In this document: one piece after another, positions 1 to 9,150 of the stretch
Layout of the letters: each line of letters starts with the position of its first letter
Position numbering within the stretch: the first letter of the stretch is position 1
Source: Chlamydomonas sphaeroides
Taxonomy: Eukaryota > Chlorophyta > Chlorophyceae > Chlamydomonadales > Chlamydomonadaceae
Length of the DNA stretch: 39,931 nt
NCBI GenBank assembly: GCA_001662425.1
Contig: BDDC01000745.1
Span: 5,749-45,679 of the forward strand
Reading direction: 5' to 3'
Program-made: the position numbers and the translations under genes
The notes under the pieces: generated by a model
What the model was told of the DNA's origin: nothing
Databases searched by the model: none
What the model saw: only the letters and a program-made list of their open reading frames with translations

Positions 1-111
1 ATGCGGGGGCGGGGCCGGGGGCGGGGCCGGGGTGTGCGATGCGGCAGCAGGGCTGCCCCGCCCCCCGCCAGCTTGCCGCCTGCTTGGTGGTGGGTGCCCC
101 TGCCCGACCAC

Positions 112-1015
112 CTGCTCGGGCACTCCGCCGCCTGGCCCGGTGAGGGGCGCGTTGGGCTGGCACCAGCCCCGGGGGAAGGCCGCCGACAGCAGCGTGAGGT
201 CGGGGCTGGAGCCCAGCAGGAACTGAGGGGCGGAGCAGGGGCGGGGCGGGGTGTAGGGTATACGATGTAGGGGGGATGGGGCGTGAGCTGAGGACGCGCC
301 GAGCTCCATGCCGCCTGCCGCCAGCCGCCCGCTGCCAGCCCCACTGCACAGCGCACGGCGCCCGCCCTCCTTGCGCCCCCCACCCCACCCTTGCGCCCGC
401 CCTCCTTGCGCCCCCCACCCCACCCCACCCATGTCCGCCAGCTGCCTCGCAGCCCCGCCCTGGCCCCCTCACCCGCGCCGCGTCCATGGGCAGGGGGCAC
501 TCCGTGTAGCCGCCGCACGTCCGCAGCTGCACCCAGCCCGGGTCCAAGCCCAGCGGCGGCGGTGCTGGGGCCGGCGCAGGGGCCGGAGAGGGGGCGGGCG
601 ACGGCATTGTTGCCGGTGCCGGAGATACCGGCGGCGCTGGGGTCGGCGGTGACGGCGGCGGTGGGGTGCCGCCGTCCTCATCGCCGACGTTGCCGCCGGG
701 GCCGAGCTCTTGGCGGCGCAGCCGAGCCCCCGCCGCCAGCACGCCACTGGCGTCATTGGCACTGCTTCCTGACATCGACTGAGCAAACCCCAGGCCGGGT
801 GTGCCGGTGGCGCGGCCTAGCACAGTTGTGCTGCGGGCTTCGACGGCGGGCACCGCATCGGCGGCGAGCGCGACCAGGGCTGCGGCGGCTACGAGTGCCA
901 GCAGGGGCCGTAGGAAGGAGAGCGAGGATCGCGAAGGATGGCGCCGACGGGGATGCTGCGAGCTGCCCCGCCGGGGCGTGGGGTGGCGCCGCTGGCGCAT
1001 CGCAACGGTTAGCAT
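112..1015 (-). CDS. Secreted or type II membrane Pro-rich protein, 5' part
   Basis: I do not recognise this protein. Two exons fit: 1015-473 (181 codons from the ATG at 1015) and 222-112 (37 codons); both junctions are phase 0, with donors GTGAGG and GTGGTC and a CAG acceptor. Residues 1-30 are Arg/Ser/Pro-rich. A hydrophobic stretch at about 32-52 (FLRPLLALVAAAALVALAA) is either a signal peptide or a signal anchor. Residues 117-155 are a Pro/Ala/Ser-rich stalk of the kind common in extracellular or Golgi algal glycoproteins. After it come CGGYTECP and, in exon 2, SPDLTLLSAAFPRGWC, which look like the start of a folded Cys-containing domain. The donor at 111 points off the left edge, so the 3' part is missing. 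Location in the secretory pathway is inferred; the function is open. Confidence 0.55.
361..425. repeat. 35-bp tandem duplication in intron
   Basis: Two near-identical copies with period 35 (cccgccctccttgcgccccc repeats at 361 and 396) lie in the intron between the two exons of the gene at 112-1015. Confidence 0.8.
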
Positions 1016-3608
1016 GGATGTGGATGGAGCAAGAGGTAGCTGTGCGTATCTGCGAGGGGAGACGCGGTTGGGCAGTCGGCCATCTCAGATATGCTTGTGC
1101 TGGGGTCTGTGGGGGTCAGGTTCTGTCGCGCCGGACTCGCGAGAGGGACAACGTGCCGGCGCCGGGGACGAGGCAGGCCGGCGTGTGTGTGACCAACCCG
1201 GGACCTCACCCCGTGCTAAGGAAACGAGGTACGCATTTCAATTGCTGTCAGCGATGCGTTGGGGCAATGTCACTGCGGGAGCTCTCGCTTCGTGCTGGTG
1301 CTGGCGTTGGGGCGGATGCTAGAAACCGCGATGCTCAAGTTGCACTGAAACGAGCACGTATGCTAATCCCGCATGTACGTAATGATCCTGCAGTCTCAGT
1401 GCTGGCAGGCGCGCTTGCAGCGCATAAGAAGGCGCTTGTGCCGACGGCGAGGTTGGTTGCTTTGACGGGGCACGAAGCGGGACGAATGCACGTCTACAAG
1501 TAGGCAGCTAGCGTGTATCGCGTACTGTTATTTCGGGTGGTGTAGGAAGTCCGCTCCGTGCGGAACCGAACCCCTGCTGAGAAGGTGGGCGCGCTCCTGT
1601 GCTTTCGTCTGCGGACCAACAAGAGTCACGCCTAGCCATTTTGTACAGTTGACTTTCAGTTGGACAACTTATGTTTTGCTATGCGCGTCACGGGCGGCGT
1701 TCGCGCTGCAACGACATGAACCGACGCCGTGACGTCTCGCTGAAGTTGTCAACAGCAGATGCAGTCCTTTGCGGCGTTCCTGCCAGCATAGTACCGCACA
1801 AACTCATGCAAGCCGTTCGGTCGCCGGGTTTCGCATCATATGGGGTCCGTCGGAGCCGCCATCAGCGGGATGTGGGGCGGGCGCGTAGGTGCGCAGCGTG
1901 CTGACCCGACGGATCGGGCCCAAGCAGCGACGCCTGCCAGGCACGCCTGCCTCGCCCCTGACCAGCAACCAGGAGGCCCAAGGGAAGCTAGGCCCACCCG
2001 TGCTGCCCACACATCGCCGCGCTTCAGCCTGCACCCTCCTGCTTCAGCTGCTGCCAGGGCTCGTAATGAATCATCACCCAGCCGCCCGAGTCACCCGGGC
2101 TTGGTGACCTCACCCGAGAGTCACCCGGGCTTGGTGACCTCACCCGGCCGAATGTACGCAATTCACCCGTGGCCCGTGCGCCAAGGGCTGGGGGAACCAC
2201 GAGAGGGGGCCGCCCTGGGCAGGGGCTCATCGCACACGGTACCGGCAGGCTGTAGGGTCGGCGCAGGGCCCGGGCCCATGTGGGTCAGCCGTCAGCGCCG
2301 GTCACGGTTGCAAGCACTGAAGAACAACACATGGCTCTGTGTTCACAGGGATAGTCCCAAGTGGCAATTGTGCAGCGGGCTGTCACTGTAGACCCAGCGT
2401 GGAAGTCAGAGTGAACGTCCACGCGCCAGCTCAGGGGTCCCCCACCTTCGCACCGAGGTGGGCGCATCTGCCCACGACACGGCAACACGGTGGCTTGCAC
2501 CGGATCGCAGCCACCACCAAGCCCCAACAGACCGCTAGCGACAAGAATCCACAAATAAAGGAGAGCGCATCCACCGACAGTCTTTTCCCCCAATTAGCAC
2601 GTACGGTGCAGTCAAGGAGCTCACCGCCACCTGCCAACGACATATAGCCGGGCGGCCAGCGCCGTTGGCAAACCCACCAGGGCGTGTTGGCGTGTGGGTC
2701 CGCGGGTCCAAGTGCGCGCCGCGCTCACCAGGCGGTCAGACTCCAGGGCTCGCGCGGCGCGGCAATGGCGACAATTACGATCGACCCATCCAAGCAACCC
2801 TCCCCCCCAAACTGCTGACCAGCAACCTGCGCCCCGTTGCGTACGTGCGGGCCTTCCTGCCCCCACAGCACGCAGCCCCTGCACCCCGCACCGTCTGTCC
2901 ACAACCCCGCGTGACCCGCCATGAGTCCCAAGAGTGCGCTGTGCTGGGCAACAGCGCCGCTGCGGCCGCCAGGGCCCCACCGCCGCCTGCTGGCCAAGTG
3001 CCCACCAATCTATCCCAGTGCATGGCCTGGCCGCCCATGGCCCAACCAGCAACACGCCACACCGAGCGCAGATGGCGCCCCCACACCGACACACACGCAC
3101 ACATCGACACACGTGACATGCGACGTGCCGTTGCCACCACCGGCCGCGCAGACCGGGCCCCTGCTGTCGGTGCGCTCGCATTAATAGAAGTAGATAATGC
3201 TAGGATTTGCCCCCGGGGGTGCAGGCGCTATGGCGGCACCCTTGGCTGCCGCTGCGGCGCGCAGCGAGCTCCTGACATCTAGCTGCGCCGCAGTTGGCCC
3301 GCACACAGCGGCGCCTATCACCCTAGCAAGCAATACAGGCCCTCTCATGCACGGCATATGCGTTGCCCCCGGCCAGCGCACCCCAAAGCACACCACTCAA
3401 ATGCACTCGGGTCCCTGCCCCGCGCCCATCCCGCAGCCAGATTGCAGCCACGGCGCCGCAGCATCCACCAGCCGGCCAGCCGGCCTGCTCGCCAGCGCAA
3501 CACCGCCGGCCGTGGCTGCATGCGCCACCAGCGCTCCCCCAGTCGGAGCGCAGTCGGAGCCTCCCTCGCAATCAGTCGTTCGTTGTGGGTCACTGGCCCG
3601 CGCAGCGC
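1016..3608. other. Intergenic stretch and putative 3' UTR of the RING gene
   Basis: No spliced gene could be built here. The right part is presumably the 3' UTR of the minus-strand RING gene, although I found no TGTAA within it. A small open frame on the plus strand (1267-1503, 78 codons after ATG, ending MHVYK) is less GC-biased than its surroundings and lacks recognisable features. Overlapping minus-strand frames near 2285-2643 begin with hydrophobic stretches but have no supporting splice structure. Confidence 0.5.
2085..2148. repeat. 30-bp direct duplication containing a hairpin
   Basis: The segment gtcacccgggcttggtgac occurs twice about 30 bp apart, each followed by ctcacccg. Each copy is itself an inverted repeat (GTCACC...GGTGAC), so each can fold as a short stem-loop. 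It lies outside any gene model. Confidence 0.75.
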
Positions 3609-5841
3609 TCACGCAAACACGGACACCAGCCGCTCCACGGCCTCGCGGCACACGGGGCACGGCATGGCGCCGCCGCGTCGCGCGGCTCGCTTGCGCAGGT
3701 CGCCAGCGCAGACGGAGCAGACGCCAAAGTGCATGGTTCCGCCGTGCAGGAAGCCGTGCTGGCGGGGCCCGTCCAGGCACACCAGGCACACCTCCTCGCC
3801 GCCGCCGCCACCGGCCGGAGCGCCGCCGGCTGCCGCTGCGGGCTCTGCGGGCCCTGACGGCCCCAGGGGCGAGGGGCCCTTGGCAGCCACGTGGGGAGCC
3901 GGCGCCGCGCATAGCTGCGCGCGAGATTGCTGCGACTGCTGGGGCGGGGGCTGTTGGTGGGGCTGGGGCTGGTTGGGCGGCTGGTTGGGCGGCTGGTTGG
4001 GCTGGTGCGCCTGGTCGTGGCAGTGCTGCAGGTCCTGGCTCGACAGCGAGGGGCAGGAAGCCACCAGCCGCAGACCCGCGGGAGCAGAGGCGGGCAAAGG
4101 ACTGCCCTGCGGGCCGCCGGCTGCCGCGCCCCCTTGAGGGGCCTCCCCGGGCGGCGGCGAGTCGGGGCCTCGCTGCCGCCGCCGTCGCCGCTGGCTGACC
4201 CGTGCCGCCGCCACCGCTGCCGCCGTCGCCGCCGTCGCCTGGTCGGTTGGGCAGTCGCCGCCGCCAGCGCCGCCCGCCTTGCCGGCAGCGACGCCGCCGG
4301 TGGGCAAGGGCGCCGGCTGCGCCGGGCCGCGCTCCGTCCGGCTGCTAGCGGCGCGCTGCGTACCAGGTGACGGCGGCGCCGCAGTGCGGTCGGCAGCGGC
4401 CGCAGCCGCACCCACCGCACCGCCGGCCCTCCGCACCGGCCGCCAGGCGGACGCTGCGCCGGCCAGCTCCCGCGCCGCGCCGACGGCCTCGGCGGCGGTG
4501 TGCGTGACGAGGGCGGCCAGCAGCGCCGCCAGGGGCTTGCGAGGCCCCCGGCGGCAAGGCGGCGGCCGCGCGCCGGCGCTGCCGGCCGCGAGCAGCAGCG
4601 CAGTGCCGCCCAGTGCCAGCGCGACCGCAAGGGGGGCCGCAGCCAGCTGGCGGCCGCGGGGGGCCGCAGGCGGCGGCGGCGGCTCGCTGGCGCCCTGCAG
4701 CAGGAAGGTCAGTCCGCATGAGGGCGCCGCCGGCGCCGGCGCGGGCGCATCCGCGGGCCGCTTGTGCGGCGCTGGCGGGGCGGCGAGCGGCGCACCGGCC
4801 TGTGCCGGGGGCGCCGCACGGGTCATCGAGTACGCGGGGCCGGCGGCAGCGTGCCTGGCGGCCTTGGGCCCTGGCAGCCCCTCTGCAGCGTCCTGTCGGG
4901 GAGCGGGCAGGCGTGAAGGAGGGGGCGGGGTTGGCCGTGCCCGCCCGCCTGCTTGGCGCACGCAGCGGCGCCCGTAGCGCCGAGCTACAGGACCCTACCA
5001 TAGGCACAACAACTGCACGTGTCATAGCCGCGTGTGCCCACGTGCGGGACGCGCACCCGATGGCGGGATGCGACGCCCCCAGAACCCGCCATCGACAGCC
5101 GGGGCCGCACGACCACGGGGGGCCCCAACGGACCAGCGGCCCTGGCGCCAGCCGTGCACGCCCCCCCCCTGGCGCGGCCGCACCTGGCGCAGCATCACCC
5201 CGGTCCTGAACACGCCGTCGGTCCGCCCCGGACCCACGCGGCCGCAGGGCGTGAGCAGCTGCGGCAGCCCCGGACCGACCGGGTCGTGCGGGTCCACCAC
5301 CGCCTTCCGGCCGCTCCGCATCGCCTCAAAGGTCGCGGGCAGCAGCGCCAGCGCGCGCCGGCTGTCGCCGTTCTGCGTGGCGGGCAGCGCGGTGAGGGCG
5401 TGGGGACCAGGGGGAGCTCGTGCCGTGCAGCGGCCCCGGCCTGGGCCCGGGCCACCGTCGCGGCTGCTGCGGCTGGCGGGCTCGTTGCCTGGGGGACCGT
5501 GCCCGCACGAGTGCCCTGCCAAGGCCAAGGCGGCGTGGGGGCAGGGGCCCCAGGCAACACCAGCAGCGCAGTGGGGTTGCGCTGATGTGCCCTGATGTGC
5601 CAACAGCTCACGAGTGTAGCCTCTGCACACAGCGGCGCAGCCCTGCCAGGGCACGCACCGTCCAGCAGGCCAGGTTCTCCAGCACCAGCACCGACAGCAG
5701 CTGCGAGGGCGCGGGGGAGGGGGGAAGAGGGGATGGAAGTGGGCGTGAGGAAACGCGATGGGCAGGGGGCGGGTGTGGGGCCATTGCGGCTAGGGCTGCT
5801 GCTCGGGTGGCGGCAGGCGGGGGCCAGGGACATGGCGGCAT
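3609..5841 (-). CDS. Membrane-associated E3 ubiquitin ligase candidate with C-terminal MDM2-type RING
   Basis: Three exons: 5841-5659 (61 codons), 5372-5184 (63) and 4892-3609 (427 plus stop), all junctions phase 0, giving ~551 residues. Residues 493-551 form a RING of the C2H2C4 (MDM2) type: CLVC, then H-x4-H in FLHGGTMH, CSVC and CPVC. The spacing matches MDM2 except for a longer loop before the last Cys pair. The protein ends almost immediately after the RING with an aromatic tail (RLVSVFA). In MDM2 family members a similar tail supports RING dimerisation. A hydrophobic helix lies at ~206-232 (LAAAPLAVALALGGTALLL), and a weaker one (LLSVLVLENLACW) at the end of exon 1. The central region is Ala/Pro/Gln-rich with an NQPPNQPPNQP stretch. 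The expected role is transfer of ubiquitin to a substrate at a membrane; the substrate is unknown. Two hydrophobic segments plus a C-terminal RING recall MUL1/SP1 organelle ligases, but the RING subtype differs. The 5' end is the least certain: a pyrimidine tract and CAG precede 5700, so the 5' part of exon 1 could be an intron. Confidence 0.82.
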
Positions 5842-5959
5842 CGCCCCATCAGGTCGTCCTGGCCAGTGCTTATAGCTGTATGTCTTGATGTAGCCAGTCA
5901 GTACGTCTATATGAAGTTCTTTGTTGATGAAGTTGAAAACAAGCCGCTACCTACAAACA

Positions 5960-5964
5960 TTACA
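5960..5964 (-). terminator. TGTAA polyadenylation signal
   Basis: TTACA on the plus strand reads TGTAA on the minus strand, ~75 bp past the stop of the gene at 6038-7705, in an AT-rich stretch unusual for the window. It leaves only ~120 bp before the RING gene starts. Confidence 0.7.
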
Positions 5965-6037
5965 TATCATGTCATACTTACTACTTACTGAATATATATC
6001 ACGTCATACTAACTATACACCAACCTCTGTTAATCAA

Positions 6038-7705
6038 TTAAGCCCCCACCTTGACGTGGCCGTCCGCCACCAGGTTGCCCTCGCGGGCCTCGTATGCGAA
6101 CGACAGCGACCCGGGGCCGCCTTGGGGGGCGGCGGCGGGCGGGCTAGCCTCCAGCCTCATCTCGTAGGTGCGCATGGAGTCGTCCACGCCCAGTGCCTTG
6201 GCCATGGCCAGGCCCTCGGCGTGCTGCTGCACGGCGCTGCACGGCGGCGAGGGGCGAGGGGCGAGGGGCGAGGGGCGAGGGGCGAGGGGCGAGGGGCGGC
6301 GAGGGGCGAGGGGCGAGGGGCGGCGAGGGGCGAGGGGCGAGGGGCGAGGGGAGGAGATCTGGGGTCGGTGGAGGCGTCAGTGGAGGTGGGCCAGAGCGGG
6401 CTGCTGCTCGGCGAGGGCAGCCTGCCTGCTGCCGGGTGGGAGCCTGGGGCCCTCACGTGCGCGCCGCCGCCCAGGACGGGGCCCTCACGTGCGCGCCGCC
6501 GCCCAGGGCGGGGGCCCTGCGTGCCGCAGCAGCGTCGCGCAATCGCTCCGCCTCACCGGCGGTACTGAGCCTCCAGGTGGGTGCTGCCGTGGTCAAACAC
6601 GCTCCACACGTCGTGCAGGTACAGCTTGACCACGAGGGGCACGTTGTACTGCGGCGGCGGCAGCGCCACGGCCCGCGTCCAGGCGGCTGGCATGGCCTGC
6701 GTCAGGTTGCTTCTGATGTCTGTTGGGGGACCCGGGGGCAGCGGGGCGGGGGCGCACGGGTTCAGGGCCGAGCGCGCTGGCGGCCGGGAGCGGGGCTGGG
6801 GGCTGATGGCCAGGGATGGGGAGCGGGGTCAACGCGCCAAGGCGGCGGCGGCAGCAGGCGCGGAGAGCTGTGGCTCACCCCAGGCCCAGAGGTCCTCGGC
6901 GGCGAGCTCAAGCTTGCCCGACACCATTAGCGTTTCGCGCGGCAGCCAGTGATCGTGCGCGAGTGTCGCGTGCACCGCGAGCTCTGCTTGTGCAGCGCCC
7001 GACACCGATGTAACACGCGCACACAGATGCCTGGGGAGCAGCCGGGGCAGGAAAGCGAGAGGCGCAGGCGCGTCAGGGCTCCGAGATCCCTGCGACAGAT
7101 TCAAGCCCCGTGGTGCCTTGCAAAGGGTGACGCACATAAGGATGCCGCCGGCGACGAAGGTTGATGACCGCACCCTATCGCCATGGCTGGCATCGGACGC
7201 CGCAAGCGTCCACGTAAACTGAGGGCAAGAACCGACGTATGTAGCCTTCAGTTGGAGTTGTCAACAGTCGTAAGGAAGGGGCCGTTTCCTGATGGCGAGC
7301 GCAAGCTGACGTCAATAATACATTGTGCCAGCCAAAAAAACGCCTTGCCTGGAGGGCTTCACCGTGTGGTGTTTTCGTCGGCATGACGCTTTGCCTAAGC
7401 AGTGCGCCCTTGCCGGGGGGCCCGTGGTCGAGGGGCTGCAGAACGTCCTTGAGCGAATCGCCATGCCGGAACATGACATCAACGTAAGCGGCCTCATCAT
7501 ACTCTTTGTAGTTCGTCGGCACCCCGAGGCGCACTGCTGGCTCGCCTAGCGAGGAGGGGTGCGGCTCTGTATCCTGTTTCGGTCGGCGGGATGGTTTGCT
7601 GCGCGTTGGAGTCGCTGCTGCACTTGATAGTAGAACGACAGAAAGGAACAGAACGCACGAGGCTGGGGCTCGGGGGGAGCGCCTTTTGAGAGCGAAGCTT
7701 GACAT
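6038..7705 (-). CDS. Secretory-pathway protein of unknown function
   Basis: Four exons fit with every phase consistent: 7705-7363, 6983-6879, 6719-6557 and 6236-6038, giving ~269 residues. Residues 15-31 (ASCVLFLSVVLLSSAAA) form a signal peptide or signal anchor after a basic N-terminus. The rest is soluble-looking, with conserved-looking segments YKEYDEAAYVDVMFRHGDS, HDHWLPRETLMVSGKLELAA, PLVVKLYLHDVWSVFDHGS and GLAMAKALGVDDSMRTYEM. One N-glycosylation sequon (NLT) follows the third acceptor. Dense aromatic, His and Asp content argues for a folded enzyme or binding domain rather than a filler frame, but I cannot assign a family. The start is the Met directly before the hydrophobic segment; an upstream in-frame Met at 7819 would bury the signal. 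The least certain junction is the GTGAAG donor at 7362. Confidence 0.6.
6247..6354. repeat. (GGGGCGA)n minisatellite in last intron
   Basis: About fourteen copies of a 7-base GGGGCGA-type unit with interspersed ggc interruptions lie inside the last intron of the gene at 6038-7705, directly before the acceptor. On the plus strand every unit carries a run of four G, so the tract is G-quadruplex-prone; the transcript of the gene carries the C-rich complement. Confidence 0.9.
6446..6508. repeat. 32-bp tandem duplication in intron
   Basis: Two copies of ggggccctcacgtgcgcgcc... with period 32 (31 of 31 bases nearly identical) lie in the same intron as the GGGGCGA minisatellite. Confidence 0.8.
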
Positions 7706-9141
7706 CGGCAGCAGCAGCTGTGTCGCTGCCGTATTAGTGTGATAGTTTGTTGCAGCAGTCTCAGCAAAGCTTATCCTGAGGGTGATCGGTATGCCTGAAT
7801 GCTGTTCGCCGAACAGCATGTTCGGCGGTTTGAAACTGTGTTCGCGCTGCTGGATCCAGCGGTGGCCTTTAGAGTGGCCCCACCGAGCAGGATTGTACTA
7901 CCATCACACTGAGACATTTGCACATTATCCGGCTTTCACAGTGCTGCGGTGTATAGAGGACGGGTTCCGCCCGGACTCCGGCGGCGCTTTCCGGGACAGG
8001 GGTAACGCCTCAATGCCAGGCGTTGCCCTGCTGTTTTTATCCCGGCATGCTGCCCTCTAGCGCTTTTGTCCCTGATACCAACCCTCTGATGGTACAGGCT
8101 ACGGACACGCAGGCCCTGGCGGGCACGGGGAATCGCTTCAGCGCCCCTCCCTTGGCAGGCGCTTCACCTCAAGTCTGCTGCTGCCCTGCTGCTGCCTCGC
8201 GTGGAAGCTGCCAACATATGCTGTTAGTGCTCGTGCGCAATGCGTGGGCTTGATCATTTTGATAGCTGTAGAACTGTTTTAGCGCACGGCAGCAGCCCGC
8301 CCGGCCGCCGCGCATGGCGCCACGGGACACCACCGTACGCATACGTATGTACGTCAGCCACCATCACCCGGCTGCCAGCATCAGGTCAGCAGCGAGAAGC
8401 ACACTTCCACGCAAGCTGCGGGCGGGCTCTTTAGCGGAGAAATTATGCCAGCACACCGTACAGGAACTCGCTCGCTGGCTCAAGGAGACCGGGGGGCCGC
8501 TGCACGAAAGCCCCCTGATGAGGAACATCCCTTTACTTGCCAGCACCAGAGGGGCACCGTTGCCAGCACTCGTACACATGCTGCTGCAGCATGCACCGGG
8601 AGCTGCACGTCAAGGGCCAACAAGCGACGCCTTATGACACGCGCGGCAAGGGCGCTCGGCCCCAAGGGCCACGGATGACCACCGCCACATGCGCAGAGCA
8701 GCGGGTGCCGCCAGCGCGCACCGGCCCCCAGCCTCATGTCACCCCAGCCTGCCCCGCCACGGCCAAGGGCATGTCTGCACACAGACAGCGAGCATGCTGC
8801 CTCCTGGGCCACACGGCCCCCCTCCCGACCGGGGTTGCGTCGGCCACAGGGAACCTTTCGATAAGCCGTAAGTGTGGGCTCCCACCTCGAATGCAAACCA
8901 GCCAGCACAGCCTCCATCCGCACCGGACTATTTCCTACATGCCTGCCTGACTGGCGTCCTGTCGGTCTGCCTGCCTGCCTAGCCGCACCCGGCCCCTAAG
9001 GTGAGCTTGCCCCCTTCATGCCAGCCCGCGCTGGAAGCGCCGCACGCGCCTCCCAAGCCGCCGAAGCCCTCCTAGCTGCGCGTCCGCTGGAGCCGCCGAA
9101 GCCCTCCTAGCTGCGCGTCGGCGGGAGCTGCCGAAGCCCTC
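7706..9141. other. Intergenic: upstream of the secretory gene and 3' UTR of the OPR gene
   Basis: I could not build a gene here. It contains the palindrome at 7799-7825 and, at the OPR end, a 35-bp tandem array. Open frames on either strand lack domains and splice structure. No TGTAA was found on the minus strand for the OPR transcript. Confidence 0.5.
7799..7825. promoter_or_regulatory. Overlapping perfect palindromes upstream of a start codon
   Basis: ATGCTGTTCG C CGAACAGCAT (7799-7819) is a perfect 10-bp inverted repeat with a one-base centre. It overlaps a second one, CCGAAC AGCAT GTTCGG (7809-7825). The pair lies ~95 bp upstream of the ATG at 7705, in promoter or 5' UTR position. Binding by a dimeric regulator is possible but unproven. 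Confidence 0.35.
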
Positions 9142-9150
9142 CTAGCCGCG
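9058..9150. repeat. 35-bp tandem array at the OPR stop codon
   Basis: Two full units of ccgccgaagccctcctagct... (period 35) and a diverged third that ends inside the last OPR codons. The cctag within the unit supplies the minus-strand TAG stop of the OPR gene. Confidence 0.8.

Noticed and set aside
391..1503. 370-codon plus-strand frame over the Pro-rich gene
   Set aside because: Most of it is antisense to an exon with a signal sequence and correct splice signals; only its last 78 codons were kept as a weak observation.
5184..5841. GIDE domain of MUL1/SP1 in the RING protein
   Set aside because: The topology is similar, but I cannot match the exon 2 sequence to that domain, and the RING subtype differs.
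8480..8923. Minus-strand gene downstream of the OPR stop
   Set aside because: No domain and no splice structure; position fits a 3' UTR.
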